From VXYL01 sp964348085 (GTDB lineage: Bacteria; Pseudomonadota; Gammaproteobacteria; Pseudomonadales; Azotimanducaceae), in NCBI GenBank assembly GCA_964348085.1, contig CAYGBI010000064.1, forward strand, positions 1 through 21,794: 21,794 bases of DNA, given 5' to 3'. Under the pieces are notes generated by a model. The model did no database searches. It was not told the DNA's origin and was given only the letters and a program-made list of their open reading frames with translations. The translations under genes and the position numbers were made by a program. Shown in pieces: positions 7,269 to 16,165 of this stretch (positions are counted from its first letter, which is position 1; every line of letters starts with the position of its first letter).

Positions 7269-7884
7269 ATATCTGTTGTTCACGCTGGCGACTTGCTTGA
7301 TCTCGCCGCCAACGCGCCAAGTCGGCGGCGTCGTCCACATCCCACAGTTCGTCCAACAGCGCAACCCGCAAGTGTCGCGCCGCATCGAGCGTCGCCGCCA
7401 ATACCGCACTCGTGCCCCACGGCACGCCAGCGAACACCTCGACATGGGGCCTAGCCATGGCAATCAGACAGTAGCCGCCGTCTTCCGTCGGCCCCAGCAC
7501 TAGGTCGGCGTCCGCCAAAGCCAATAGCGAAGCATCGACATAGCGGGCCGTGAGCGACGGAATGTCGCAGCCCACCAGTGCGGTGACCCCGGCCTCGAAC
7601 GCCGCCGCCATTCTCGCGCCGAGGTCGCCGGCGGGCTGCGCCAACACGGGAAACCGCAGCGCCCGCCCCGAAAGCGCTTCGCGATCCCCCTCGAGCCAGA
7701 TTTCGGGGACGAAAGCTCCGCTGCCGGGGTTCAGCCTCGCCAGCGTGGAGTCCAATAGGTCTTCATACGCCGAGAGCGCGGCCTCGGCGCCGATCGTCTT
7801 CGCCAGCCGAGTCTTGACCTGCCCGTGAACGGGTGCGCGAGCGAATATCGCCAACCTTCTCTGCGGATTCCTCACGTCGGTCAT
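7210..7884 (-). CDS. TIGR04282-type glycosyltransferase (GT-A fold)
   Basis: This 224-residue protein belongs to the 'rSAM/selenodomain-associated transferase 1' group. It has an N-terminal FARAPVHGQVKTRLA nucleotide-binding loop (14-28), a GCDIPSL metal-binding motif (105-111), LGPTEDGGYCLIAM (130-143), WGTS (157-160 region) and a DVDDAADL segment near 182-189. The sugar and acceptor are unknown. I chose the ATG at 7884, with AGGAC just upstream; longer forms add non-homologous sequence. Residues after about 205 are encoded by the tandem repeat array, so the tail is probably acquired rather than functional. It follows the TIGR04283-type gene by 124 bp and is the last gene of the minus-strand cluster. 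Confidence 0.9.
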   Translation of the reverse strand: MTDVRNPQRRLAIFARAPVHGQVKTRLAKTIGAEAALSAYEDLLDSTLARLNPGSGAFVPEIWLEGDREALSGRALRFPVLAQPAGDLGARMAAAFEAGVTALVGCDIPSLTARYVDASLLALADADLVLGPTEDGGYCLIAMARPHVEVFAGVPWGTSAVLAATLDAARHLRVALLDELWDVDDAADLARWRRDQASRQREQQISKSRRLTPTRSPAVCRDFD

Positions 7885-8008
7885 TCGTGTCCTGTCCGGT
7901 TTGCTGCCGGGTCGAATATGACCCGACATACGCAGTCGTCGCGCCTTGCGGGGCCGCGTCCGACCGTTTCTCGGTGCGACGCGGACTCCACCTCGGGCCG
8001 TTAGCGCG

Positions 8009-8683
8009 TTAGCGGTAGTAGCGAGCCGCCAAGGCGTCCGCGTCCGCGCCGAGAAAATAGCGCAGCCGATACCACCACATCGATAACACCGTGCGCGCGA
8101 TGCCATCCCGCTGCCAACGCCTTGCGGAAGTGGCGATGCGCGCCCGGCGGCGACGACCCGGCTGCAAACGCCGGAGGCGCTTGCACAGTTCGACATCCTC
8201 CATCAGCTTGAGCGGCGGTACGCCGCCCGCCCGCGCCAGTAGTTCGCGATGCGCGAACAAGCCCTGATCGCCGGTGGCGATGCCGGTGACGGCGACACGC
8301 CAATTCATCGCATTCTCAACGACGCGCAGCGGCCATGCCGCGCTGTCGAGCCGCACGTCGAACCAACCCCAACCCGGCTCGTCCGGCACCGCCGCCAATG
8401 CTTGCAGCACGCCCGGCGCAACCCGACTGTCCGCGTGCAGAAACCACAACCACTCTCGAGTCGTGTGCGCGACGCCATGGCGAAGCTGTGAGCCGCGGCC
8501 CGGCGTCGTCGAATAGGCCGCGTTCGCTAGGCGGCGGGCGACGGCAAGACTGTCATCTTCGCTGCCGCCGTCCACGACGACGATTTCGAGCGCCGCCTCC
8601 GTACGCAAATCCGCGACCAAGGTGCCGAGGGACGTCGCGTCGTTCAAGACCGGCACCACGACGCTTACCTTTTCGAGGCGCAC
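8009..8683 (-). CDS. TIGR04283-type family 2 glycosyltransferase
   Basis: This 224-residue protein matches the 'rSAM/selenodomain-associated transferase 2' group. It begins with VSVVVPVLNDA and then has DGGSEDDS (38-45), GRGSQLRHG (62-70), the metal-binding FLHADSR (81-87), GDQGLF (138-143) and LMEDVELCKRL (160-170). The C-terminal TSARRW motif is also typical. I prefer the GTG at 8683, which matches the family start; a TTG at 8734 would add 17 residues and overlap the upstream gene by 26 bp. It is encoded beside its usual partner, the TIGR04282-type gene. No radical-SAM gene of the associated pathway is present in this window. Confidence 0.9.
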   Translation of the reverse strand: MRLEKVSVVVPVLNDATSLGTLVADLRTEAALEIVVVDGGSEDDSLAVARRLANAAYSTTPGRGSQLRHGVAHTTREWLWFLHADSRVAPGVLQALAAVPDEPGWGWFDVRLDSAAWPLRVVENAMNWRVAVTGIATGDQGLFAHRELLARAGGVPPLKLMEDVELCKRLRRLQPGRRRRARIATSARRWQRDGIARTVLSMWWYRLRYFLGADADALAARYYR

Positions 8684-8708
8684 GGCGTTGACGAACCGGT
8701 GTAGCCGG

Positions 8709-10595
8709 TCAGGCGCCGCTGGCTTCGACGGCAAGCTGGAAGCGCACGAGGCAGTTTCGCACCACGCGCTCGGTGTCTTCCGTCAACACATAGCGACCAC
8801 GGACGAGCTCGCGCACCCAATCCCGAACCCGGCCTTCGTATTCGTCCGCATCCGGCAAGTTCTTGGCGAAGCGGGTGAAGCCGACAAAGATCGCCGGCAG
8901 CATCGATGCACCATTGTCCGGATGACGAGGGTTCCATCCCGTATGACAGGCGACGGGCACGGCGATGTCCGGCAGTCGCACGCCGGCCGTCTCGTTCAAC
9001 GTCTCATCGACATCCGGTACCAAGCGTGCGTACGGCGCTCCCTCCTCCGCTGGGAATCGGCAGATGCCCTCGTCCGCACGGGCACCAAGGTCGAGCTGCG
9101 CAAGGCCGCCTAGCCGGTTCGCGTCCAAGCCTTGGAAGTCGTCCAAACGGGCGAACTTGTCGAGCACGCGGCCGCGCGGGACGAGCGTACCGGCTGCCAA
9201 TGTGGGCACCGCCGATGGCGGGGGCGCACGCCCCGCAAGCCACGCGTCGAGATTGATGAAAGCCGCCCGCACCAGCGGAGAATGATCGACGATGTTGAAG
9301 GTATAACGGGCTTTCTCGCCGGTCAGCGCGAAGGTGTTAGTGGGCGGTAGGACGCCGCCGATGTGGTGGGTTCCCGCGAACAGGTAGTTGCGTTCCCGGT
9401 CATCGGTCGGGAGATCGCGTTCTCCGTCCGGGCTGACGTGCGTAAGCGCCGCATCGCCCCGCCAGTACTCCCACGACGTATTGGTGATGACGACTTTGGG
9501 CTTGTGACGCAAACGCGCGTAGAGGCCGTCTTCCGAGCCGGTTAGCGGGTCGCGCATGGTGGCGCCGGCGAATGGAAAGCGCTGGCCCAAGGCCGGCACG
9601 CCGGCACTCGACGGCTGCGCGAAACGGTGGTTGAAGTCGCCACGCTGGCCGCCGGCGATGTGAATGTGGACGCCGTCGAACACCCGCTCGCCGGCGGCAT
9701 CGGTGTTGAGACCCAAATACAGCAAGTGCCTGAGCACGCGGCCCGTTTGGGAGGCGCCGAAGCCAAGCACCCCGCCAAAGCGGGCACCGGTCGGCCCCTC
9801 GCCCCGGCGCAGACTGGCCGCCGCATCGCGCAACGCGAGCAAGCCGCAGCCTGTCACCCGCGCGCCGCTCGCTCGGTACACCAAGGTGTAGATGCGTCCT
9901 TTCTCGAAGCCGCCAGCCAAGTACACGTGACGGTCGCTCGGCATGATCGTGTTGCCGCGTTGACGGGCGAACCGCCAGCGCGAGCGCGCAATCTCGGTAA
10001 GCGGCGCGTTGTCGTGATCGCGAACGAATAGCCGGGCGCCGGGGTTTTCCCCATCCGCAGGCGGATAGGTCACCTCGCCAAGCTGACCGAAAGAGAGGAA
10101 GGGCCGGTCGCTGCCTGGCTGCATGCGACACACCACATCCCCGGCGACGGGTCGTCTATCTTCTAAGGCCTCCGGCGCGTCGAGACCGAGGCCCGCCGAC
10201 ACATCCCACTGCCAGCCGATACTGGCGACCGCGAAGCCCCGACGAAACAGAAAACCGTCTCCCGGCGCGCAAGGATCCTCGTTCAGCGCCGCCGGAGAAG
10301 CCCGGTTGAACATCGAAAACGCCAGTCGTCGGCCACGGTTCGGCACGTCCACGAACAGCTTGTCGACTCGCCCGTCCCGGGGCGCGACAAGCGTGAAGTC
10401 GCCACTGAAGCACACGTCGCCGAGCGTGTTCCGGGGCGCCAAGTGGAGGTCCACGATGCCGACGTTGCGAACGTCCAACGGGTCCACCCGATAGTGAACG
10501 CGACCTTGGTAAATCAGGAAGGCGCCAGCCTCGCCAAACGAGCGGCCCTCGGCATAGCTTTCGCAACTCGTTGTCTGCCAATGGGTCGACGCCAC
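8709..10595 (-). CDS. Large alpha/beta hydrolase-domain protein
   Basis: This roughly 628-residue protein resembles the 'alpha/beta hydrolase domain' family (PF20091-like), whose substrates are mostly unknown. Family signs are the opening SFGEAGAFLIYQGRVHYRVDP (written here in parts: SFGEAGAF, GRVHYRVDP), the likely nucleophile in GFGASQTGR (Ser282), and HIAGGQRGDFNHRFAQPS (312-329). No signal peptide is evident. The GTG at 10595 gives a start matching the family; the open frame extends further upstream but overlaps the adaptor gene. It sits 88 bp after the HlyD-type gene and 25 bp before the glycosyltransferase start, so it is likely in the same transcript. An esterase or lactonase activity is inference. 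Confidence 0.8.
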   Translation of the reverse strand: MASTHWQTTSCESYAEGRSFGEAGAFLIYQGRVHYRVDPLDVRNVGIVDLHLAPRNTLGDVCFSGDFTLVAPRDGRVDKLFVDVPNRGRRLAFSMFNRASPAALNEDPCAPGDGFLFRRGFAVASIGWQWDVSAGLGLDAPEALEDRRPVAGDVVCRMQPGSDRPFLSFGQLGEVTYPPADGENPGARLFVRDHDNAPLTEIARSRWRFARQRGNTIMPSDRHVYLAGGFEKGRIYTLVYRASGARVTGCGLLALRDAAASLRRGEGPTGARFGGVLGFGASQTGRVLRHLLYLGLNTDAAGERVFDGVHIHIAGGQRGDFNHRFAQPSSAGVPALGQRFPFAGATMRDPLTGSEDGLYARLRHKPKVVITNTSWEYWRGDAALTHVSPDGERDLPTDDRERNYLFAGTHHIGGVLPPTNTFALTGEKARYTFNIVDHSPLVRAAFINLDAWLAGRAPPPSAVPTLAAGTLVPRGRVLDKFARLDDFQGLDANRLGGLAQLDLGARADEGICRFPAEEGAPYARLVPDVDETLNETAGVRLPDIAVPVACHTGWNPRHPDNGASMLPAIFVGFTRFAKNLPDADEYEGRVRDWVRELVRGRYVLTEDTERVVRNCLVRFQLAVEASGA

Positions 10596-10683
10596 GGTCT
10601 CGCGCCCTGCTTTGCTCCTTCGCTTGGCGCGAAACGTTAGCAAGCCCTGCCATTGAAGGCGACCGCTTTCCCGGGCCGTCCCT

Positions 10684-11925
10684 TCACGGCGTCGCCGGCT
10701 CCCCTGCGTCGATAGCCGCAACCGTGTCTCCGTCGGCCAGATAACGCAGTGTCCGTCCCGGGCCAACGACGACCCAGTCGTCCACCGCCACACCCGAAAG
10801 TACCTCCTGAAACTCGTCATCGGAACGTCCGACTTCAAGGGCCGCCTTGCGCACCGCGCCGGTCCATTCGGCATCGAGCGCGAGGGGTGGATCGCCCTCC
10901 TCCCTACGCACCACATAGACGAAATGATTCACCGCACCTAGGATGAGGTCGTCTTCGCTGACGAGGGCGCGAAGGGGCACGGCTGGCACTTCAAACCCCG
11001 AGGCCATGAAGATCTCCGCCCGACAGGACATGCCGGGACGCAAGCGAAAGTCCTGCCGAACCGCGTCGGCCAAGCGCACACGGATGCGAAACGATAGGCC
11101 CCGCCGATCCGGCTGATGCTTGGCGGTGTTGGCGATGAACTCGACGGTGCCGGTCAAGGGCCGCTCTGGATAGGCAATGGCGACGACCTCCGCCTGCTGG
11201 CCGATGCGGATGTGCGACACGTCGGCTTCGTCGACATAGACCTCGGTGAGCAGGCTCGCCGGGTCGGCAATCACCATGAGGCCGCTGCCGGGAATATTGG
11301 TAGTGCTGGCGATCGCCGTCTCGCCCACCTCGATGTCGAGCGAGGTCACCACGCCCGAGATCGGCGAGCGTATGCGGGTTTTGTTGAGATGCTCCTCGGA
11401 CTGAGCCAGCGTCGCGGCCGATTGCGCCAACACTTGGCGAGCCGAGTCCAAGTCGATCTCCGCCGTACGCAGCCGATGGGCGCTGCTTTCGAACGCGTGT
11501 TCGTCCAGCAGTCCGCGCTCGAACAAGCGCCGGTTACGGTCGTGCTGTCGCCGCAGGTTGGCGATGGCGAGCTGGCTGCGCTCGATGTCGATTTCCCGCA
11601 GGCGCACGGCGGCCCTGTTCTGCGCGACTTGTGCGAGGTACGCCTCGTCGTCAATGACGAGGACGAGGTCGTCCCGTTGGACGGTTTGGCCTTCGACGAC
11701 ATGAATGGCCTTGACTTTGCCGATCACTTCGCTTGTCAGAGACACTTCGTTGCCGTGCATGATCCGACCCGAGGCGAACACCGACGGGCGAATCTCGCGC
11801 AGCGCGACCGCTTCTATCTCCACCGCCCTGCCAGCCGAGCCGCCCATACCAAGGCCCACCAGCGACGAGACGACAACCGCCCCGACGACCAAGAGTGCCG
11901 CCGCCCTCCGCGCGCCAAACGCCAT
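10684..11925 (-). CDS. HlyD/MacA-type periplasmic adaptor protein
   Basis: Adaptors of this family bridge an inner-membrane transporter and an outer-membrane channel. The 413-residue product has an N-terminal membrane anchor (about 8-28), a first lipoyl half (about 50-95, with GKVKAIHVVEGQTV), a long alpha-helical hairpin (about 95-175, rich in Q, R, L and E), the second lipoyl half with IRSPISGVVTSLDIEVGE, and beta-barrel and membrane-proximal domains. The ATG is preceded by a perfect AGGAGG embedded in the end of the upstream gene, two bases after its stop. Neither an ABC ATPase/permease nor an RND pump is present in this window, so the partner is unidentified. Confidence 0.92.
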   Translation of the reverse strand: MAFGARRAAALLVVGAVVVSSLVGLGMGGSAGRAVEIEAVALREIRPSVFASGRIMHGNEVSLTSEVIGKVKAIHVVEGQTVQRDDLVLVIDDEAYLAQVAQNRAAVRLREIDIERSQLAIANLRRQHDRNRRLFERGLLDEHAFESSAHRLRTAEIDLDSARQVLAQSAATLAQSEEHLNKTRIRSPISGVVTSLDIEVGETAIASTTNIPGSGLMVIADPASLLTEVYVDEADVSHIRIGQQAEVVAIAYPERPLTGTVEFIANTAKHQPDRRGLSFRIRVRLADAVRQDFRLRPGMSCRAEIFMASGFEVPAVPLRALVSEDDLILGAVNHFVYVVRREEGDPPLALDAEWTGAVRKAALEVGRSDDEFQEVLSGVAVDDWVVVGPGRTLRYLADGDTVAAIDAGEPATP

Positions 11926-11927
11926 CG

Positions 11928-12527
11928 CTATACCTCCTCTTCCACTAACCCGAGCAATGCCACGGTGGCGGAGACGGTAGCGGCGCCAAACGCCGCGGCC
12001 AGCACGGCATTCAGGGGTTTGCTGGTGCGCGCCAACAGCCACGCCACGAGCGCCACAAACGCGCTGGCGACGATATAGCGCATACGCTCCAGCCACCGCA
12101 AAGCTGGCAGCGCCTGCAAGTCGGCCTGTACCTCGGCGGTGCGGGCGATGTCGTCCATCGTCAAGGCGGCCGGCGGATCCACGAGCAGTAGCGCCACGCC
12201 GATCCACATATACACCGCGAGCAACCACAACGACCGATATATGGCGCCGGCGACTGCACGAACGTTCGCCCTTCCGTCGAGCCACCACAACATGAGGCCG
12301 CAACTCAAGGCGAACACCACGACCATGCCGAACACCACCGCCGCCAGCATCATGGCGGTGATGTAGGCGGTCAGTCTCGCGTAAACGAACAAGGCCGTCT
12401 GTTCGACGAACATGCTCTCGACGCCAACCACGGCGAGCATGACCATGCCGAGCAACCACGCCGCCACCGGCGGCCAAGAACCGCCCAATGCGCGCCAGCA
12501 CCGCTGCATGAACGCTTCTTGGCTCAT
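11928..12527 (-). CDS. Five-TM integral membrane protein, possibly YIP1-like
   Basis: This 199-residue protein is almost entirely hydrophobic. Predicted membrane segments by eye lie at about 18-37, 54-82, 97-117, 149-166 and 171-194. A polar stretch at 118-148 contains DPPAALTMDD. The topology and size resemble YIP1-family proteins, but I see no decisive motif. The ATG start overlaps the stop of the SpoIIM-like gene as ATGA. Its own end contains the ribosome-binding site of the adaptor gene. Such tight coupling suggests that the three proteins are made in fixed proportion and may act together in the membrane. Confidence 0.85.
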   Translation of the reverse strand: MSQEAFMQRCWRALGGSWPPVAAWLLGMVMLAVVGVESMFVEQTALFVYARLTAYITAMMLAAVVFGMVVVFALSCGLMLWWLDGRANVRAVAGAIYRSLWLLAVYMWIGVALLLVDPPAALTMDDIARTAEVQADLQALPALRWLERMRYIVASAFVALVAWLLARTSKPLNAVLAAAFGAATVSATVALLGLVEEEV

Positions 12528-13132
12528 TTCGCCAAACCACGCGCGTCGGCCAAGCTGCCGGTGACCGACGCTTCGATGCCGGCAGCGGTCGCCAAAGCGA
12601 CAACGCCAAAGACCAACACCGCGCCCAGCCGAGTGGTCTTCAGCAGTTCCCGATTGAACCGAGACCAATCGAGCGACACGCGAAAGCCTTGGAAACCCAC
12701 CGCGCCGGCGACGCAGAGGGTGCCGAGTTCAAGCACGCCGTGGGGAACGAGCAACTCGGCGATGACGGCGCTGGACAGTCCCGACCAAGACGCCACGCTG
12801 ATCGCCTGGCCGAGCAAGATGCCATTGGCGAGAAGCACCATGAACGTGATCACGCCGGCGGACACCAGTCCGGCCAGCAACCAAACGTACACGATGACGT
12901 TGCGGGTGAAGATGAAGAGGAAGAGGTCCGTCACAGACCTCGATTCATCGGCTCGTGGCGGCTCGGCACCGTCGGTTTCCGGCGAGTCGTCGCCAAGCTG
13001 CGCCTCGTCCTTCGGCACGTCGGCTTCGCCGAGCCGATTGGCCCACTCCGCCACGCCGTAACCGATGGCCATTCCGACCAACCAGACCAACCAAGACAGC
13101 GCGAACGCGCGCCCCCACCGTATCGGCTCCAT
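12524..13132 (-). CDS. SpoIIM-family (stage II sporulation protein M-like) membrane protein
   Basis: This 202-residue membrane protein has the family signature LLVPHGVLELGTLCVAGAVGF in two visible pieces (LLVPHGVLELG at 127-137; AGAVGF at 142-147), preceded by NGILLGQ (103-109). Membrane segments lie at about 10-30, 70-90, 90-112, 120-148 and 168-188. An acidic soluble loop lies at 36-66. In non-sporulating bacteria the family occurs beside transporters and its role is unknown. The ATG at 13132 is preceded by GGAGAG. It is the first gene of a coupled three-gene unit with the five-TM protein and the adaptor. Confidence 0.85.
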   Translation of the reverse strand: MEPIRWGRAFALSWLVWLVGMAIGYGVAEWANRLGEADVPKDEAQLGDDSPETDGAEPPRADESRSVTDLFLFIFTRNVIVYVWLLAGLVSAGVITFMVLLANGILLGQAISVASWSGLSSAVIAELLVPHGVLELGTLCVAGAVGFQGFRVSLDWSRFNRELLKTTRLGAVLVFGVVALATAAGIEASVTGSLADARGLAK

Positions 13133-13347
13133 CTCTCTCCGTAGCCTCTCCGCAGTGCCGCTCCCGCACCCCTCGCCCGTCCGGGGCAGGTAGGGGTACG
13201 AGTCAAGTCGACGCCACGCTAAGCGAGTTGGGGGCGAGAATGTGCGCGAATGGCGGATTTCCTACACGGATTGAAGCCTGCGCTTACTTCGAAGCCCGGC
13301 GGCCGAGCGATTGGCGCCGGTGGTTGGCATTCCGTAGGGGTGTCGGC

Positions 13348-14343
13348 TCAAAACCCGGCGGCGACGAGATCTTGCAAGCGCACCACGCCGACGGGCCGGC
13401 TGCCCGCCAAGATGACGAGTTGGGTGATTTGGCTGGCCTGCATTTGCCGCAAGCAGTCGATCGCCAAGGAGTCGGCGGTCGTCGAGCCCTGCACCCTCGC
13501 CGGCGCTGCGCTCTCCGCCCCCCGCCGGCTGCGCTCGAAGCACTCGCCGACGGTCAACTCGCTAACGCGCTCGCCACGCAGCAACAGGCGACGGATGTCC
13601 GCATCCGTGACCACGCCGGCATGCTCGCCGGTGGCCTCGGTGATGATGGCCATGCCGATGCCCTTGGATGAGATTTCGTAGACCAGGTCCGGAAAGCCGG
13701 CGTCGGTGCGGATCACCGGCAACGCCTCGCCTTGAATCATTACCTCGGCGACGGACAGCAGCAGCCGCCGGCCCAGCACGCCACTCGGGTGAAAGCGAGC
13801 GAAGTCCCGCTCGGTCAACCCTTTGCGCTGTTGCACCAAGACGGCCAGTACGTCGCATACCGCCATCGTGGTGGCGGTGCTGGTGGTGGGTACCAAGTCG
13901 AACTCGTCGATTTCCGGAACCGCGGGGATGCGCAGCGCGATGTCGGCGATGGAAGCAAGGCGCGAATCCGGCACCGTGAGCGAAATCACCTGCCCGCCGG
14001 TGACGGTCTTGAACTGACGGGCGAACTCGAACAGCTCCTCGTTGCCGCCGCTCTTCGAGAGCGCCAACAGCGCCGAGCCGGGGCGCACGATGCCCAAATC
14101 GCCATGCAGGGCCTCGACTGGATGCACGAATGCCGCCTGCGTACCCGTGGAGGACAGGGTCGCCGCGGCCTTCTGCGCCACCAAACCGCTCTTGCCGAGG
14201 CCGGTCACCACCAAAATGGAATCCAGCCCCGCGATCAACTCGACCGCCTGCACCAGTCGCTCGTCGAGCAACTGCCGCGTTCCTTCCATGGCGGCGGCGT
14301 ATGCGCCGAGCATTTCGCCAGCACGCTCGATCGGCCCGTTCAT
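13348..14343 (-). CDS. kdsD: D-arabinose 5-phosphate isomerase (KdsD/KpsF family)
   Basis: The enzyme interconverts D-ribulose 5-phosphate and D-arabinose 5-phosphate, the first step to Kdo for lipopolysaccharide. The 331-residue product has an N-terminal SIS domain with GLGKSG (48-53), HPVEALHGDLG (74-84) and SKSGGNEE (96-103). It also has the FHPSGVLGRRL motif carrying His185, which corresponds to the catalytic region of E. coli KdsD. Two CBS modules follow from about 200 to the end, ending in PVGVVRLQDLVAAGF. I chose ATG 14343; a GTG at 14349 would add two residues. The usual partners (kdsC, lpt genes) are absent in this window. Confidence 0.95.
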   Translation of the reverse strand: MNGPIERAGEMLGAYAAAMEGTRQLLDERLVQAVELIAGLDSILVVTGLGKSGLVAQKAAATLSSTGTQAAFVHPVEALHGDLGIVRPGSALLALSKSGGNEELFEFARQFKTVTGGQVISLTVPDSRLASIADIALRIPAVPEIDEFDLVPTTSTATTMAVCDVLAVLVQQRKGLTERDFARFHPSGVLGRRLLLSVAEVMIQGEALPVIRTDAGFPDLVYEISSKGIGMAIITEATGEHAGVVTDADIRRLLLRGERVSELTVGECFERSRRGAESAAPARVQGSTTADSLAIDCLRQMQASQITQLVILAGSRPVGVVRLQDLVAAGF

Positions 14344-14425
14344 GGGCACGACCCCGTCACCGAAGCCGCCAACCGAAGGCTGGTCCGCTCGCCAACCACC
14401 ATACCGCCAGGATCCGTCAAGACCG

Positions 14426-15442
14426 TCAAGCGAGGAGAGTAGACACCCTTTCGGCGATCTGCACGCTGTTCAGCGCCGCGCCCTTGCGCACGTTGTCCGA
14501 CACCACCCAGAGGTTTAGGCCGCACTCGTGGGTGAGGTCCGCTCGGATGCGTCCGACGTATACGGCGTCGTTGCCGACGGCGTGGTCGACCGGCGTAGGC
14601 GCGCTGTTGCCGTCGTCGACCACCACGACCCCCGGGGCTTCGCGCAGCAGGTCTTGCGCCGCCAAGGGAGAAATGGGCGTGTGCGTCTCGATGTGCAACG
14701 CCTCGGAGTGCCCGTAGAACACGGGCACCCGCACGCATGTCGGGTTCACCAAGATGTCGTCATCCTCGAAGATCTTCTTCGTTTCCTCGACCATCTTCAT
14801 CTCTTCCACCGAGTAGCCGCTGTCGAAGATGTCCCAAGCATGGCTGACGGCATTGAACGCGATCTGCGAGGGATGCGCCTCGAACGCGTCGAGCGGCTTC
14901 GCGTTCAGCAAGTTGGCGGTTTGGCCGGCTAGCTCGCGCACGCCCGCCATACCGGCGCCGGACACGGCTTGGTAGGTGGCGACGTTGATCCGGGCGATGC
15001 CCACGGCGTCGTAGATGGGCTTCAGCGCAACGGTCATCTGAATCGTCGAGCAGTTGGGATTGGCGATGATGTTCGTGCCGATGCCATCGACGATGCGATG
15101 CCCGTTCACCTCCGGCACCACCAGCGGCACGCCTTCGTCCAGCCGAAATTTAGAGGTGTTGTCGATGACCACGGCACCGGCGTCCGCGGCCCGGGGGGCG
15201 TGGTCGCCCGAAATGGCGCCGCCGGCCGAGAACAGCGCGATTTGCGTATCTTCGAAGTCGAAGTCGTCGAGCACCTCCACGGCGATCGACCGACCCGCGA
15301 CCGAGTAGCGCTTGCCCACCGACCGCTCGCTGGCCAACAGGCGCACATCCCCTACGGGAAACTCCCGTTCCTGCAAGATCTCGCGCATGGCTTCGCCAAC
15401 GGCGCCAGTCGCGCCGACGATGGCGACATTGAGTTTTTCCAC
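14426..15442 (-). CDS. asd: Aspartate-semialdehyde dehydrogenase
   Basis: Asd reduces aspartyl phosphate to aspartate semialdehyde in lysine, threonine, methionine and diaminopimelate synthesis. The 338-residue product begins with the NADP-binding VAIVGATGAVGEAM (6-19). It contains the active-site NPNCSTIQM (Cys131) and the conserved VFYGHSEALHIET (241-253). It belongs to the 'USG-1-like' short Asd branch. The start is GTG at 15442, with AGGAAATTCC just upstream; longer in-frame forms lack homology. A copy of the 59-bp repeat lies 25 bp upstream, in the divergent space shared with yceF. Confidence 0.96.
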   Translation of the reverse strand: MEKLNVAIVGATGAVGEAMREILQEREFPVGDVRLLASERSVGKRYSVAGRSIAVEVLDDFDFEDTQIALFSAGGAISGDHAPRAADAGAVVIDNTSKFRLDEGVPLVVPEVNGHRIVDGIGTNIIANPNCSTIQMTVALKPIYDAVGIARINVATYQAVSGAGMAGVRELAGQTANLLNAKPLDAFEAHPSQIAFNAVSHAWDIFDSGYSVEEMKMVEETKKIFEDDDILVNPTCVRVPVFYGHSEALHIETHTPISPLAAQDLLREAPGVVVVDDGNSAPTPVDHAVGNDAVYVGRIRADLTHECGLNLWVVSDNVRKGAALNSVQIAERVSTLLA

Positions 15443-15466
15443 GGAATTTCCTGCGTTGCCGGGCCT

Positions 15467-15525
15467 GCCAAGGCCACAAAGCCGTTGCCTACCGCACCGC
15501 CCTTTCGCCCTGGCCGCCCACACCC
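15467..15525 (-). repeat. 59-bp dispersed repeat, copy B
   Basis: This copy is read on the minus strand and shares the core with copies A and C (GCGAAAGG, GGTGCGGTAGGC, ACGGCTTTGTGG). It is more diverged, with small indels and one loss in the right stem arm. It lies in the 135-bp gap between the divergently transcribed asd and yceF, so it would fall in the asd 5' leader or promoter region. Its position in a divergent promoter gap fits an intergenic REP-like element. Confidence 0.6.
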
Positions 15526-15577
15526 GGGGCGTGCGAAGCCTACCGCAACGGGCGTCAGCAAGTAAACTAACCCGCCT

Positions 15578-16165
15578 ATGCAAACCCCGAACCTAGTGCT
15601 CGCCTCCTCGTCGCCGTACCGACGGGAGTTGCTGGAGCGTCTACGCCTGCCATTCGCCGCGATCACGCCGAATGTCGACGAATCCCCCCTGCCGGGCGAA
15701 TCGGCGCGGCAACTGGTGTTGCGGCTGTCGCTTGCCAAGGCACGCGCCGTCGCCAAACGCAGGCCGGACGCGGTGGTGATCGGCTCGGATCAGGCGGCGA
15801 CCTTCAACGGTCGCATCCTCGGCAAGCCGGGGAGCGCACGGAACGCGGTCGACCAGCTTCGCGAGTTCGCCGGCCAACGAGTCTACTTTCTCACCGGCCT
15901 CGCAGTGGTACGGGCTGCGAGCCAACGCGCCGCCACTCACTTGGACGTGACGTCGGTGCGCTTTCGCCGCGCCTCCGTCAACGAGTTGCGTCGATATGTC
16001 GAAGCGGATTCTCCTCTTGACTGCGCCGGCGGCATCCGCATCGAAGGCTTGGGGCCGCTCCTACTCAATAGCATCGAAACCGAGGATCCGAGCGCGGCGA
16101 TCGGCCTGCCGCTGATCAAGCTCGGCCAACTCCTGCGCGCCGAGGGCATCAACCCGCTTCGCTGA
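15578..16165 (+). CDS. yceF: Maf-family nucleotide pyrophosphatase YceF
   Basis: YceF-type Maf proteins hydrolyse 7-methyl-GTP and related modified nucleotides. The 195-residue product opens with LVLASSSPYRRELL (6-19), the Maf signature. It has the catalytic aspartate in IGSDQAA (Asp71), and PLDCAGGIRIEGLGPLLL (146-163). The latter matches the YceF subgroup rather than the dTTP/UTP-active YhdE subgroup. The ATG has no clear Shine-Dalgarno sequence. In many gammaproteobacteria yceF is next to rluC, as here, where the two genes converge and overlap by 17 bp. Confidence 0.94.
   Translation: MQTPNLVLASSSPYRRELLERLRLPFAAITPNVDESPLPGESARQLVLRLSLAKARAVAKRRPDAVVIGSDQAATFNGRILGKPGSARNAVDQLREFAGQRVYFLTGLAVVRAASQRAATHLDVTSVRFRRASVNELRRYVEADSPLDCAGGIRIEGLGPLLLNSIETEDPSAAIGLPLIKLGQLLRAEGINPLR

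Noticed and set aside
13178..13206. TTGACT on the minus strand as a -35 box for the SpoIIM-like gene
   Set aside because: The bases 17 positions downstream (CGGACG) do not resemble a -10 box.
13258..13285. CRISPR-like fragment with CACGGATTGAAG
   Set aside because: Single copy in the window, no second repeat at spacer distance.
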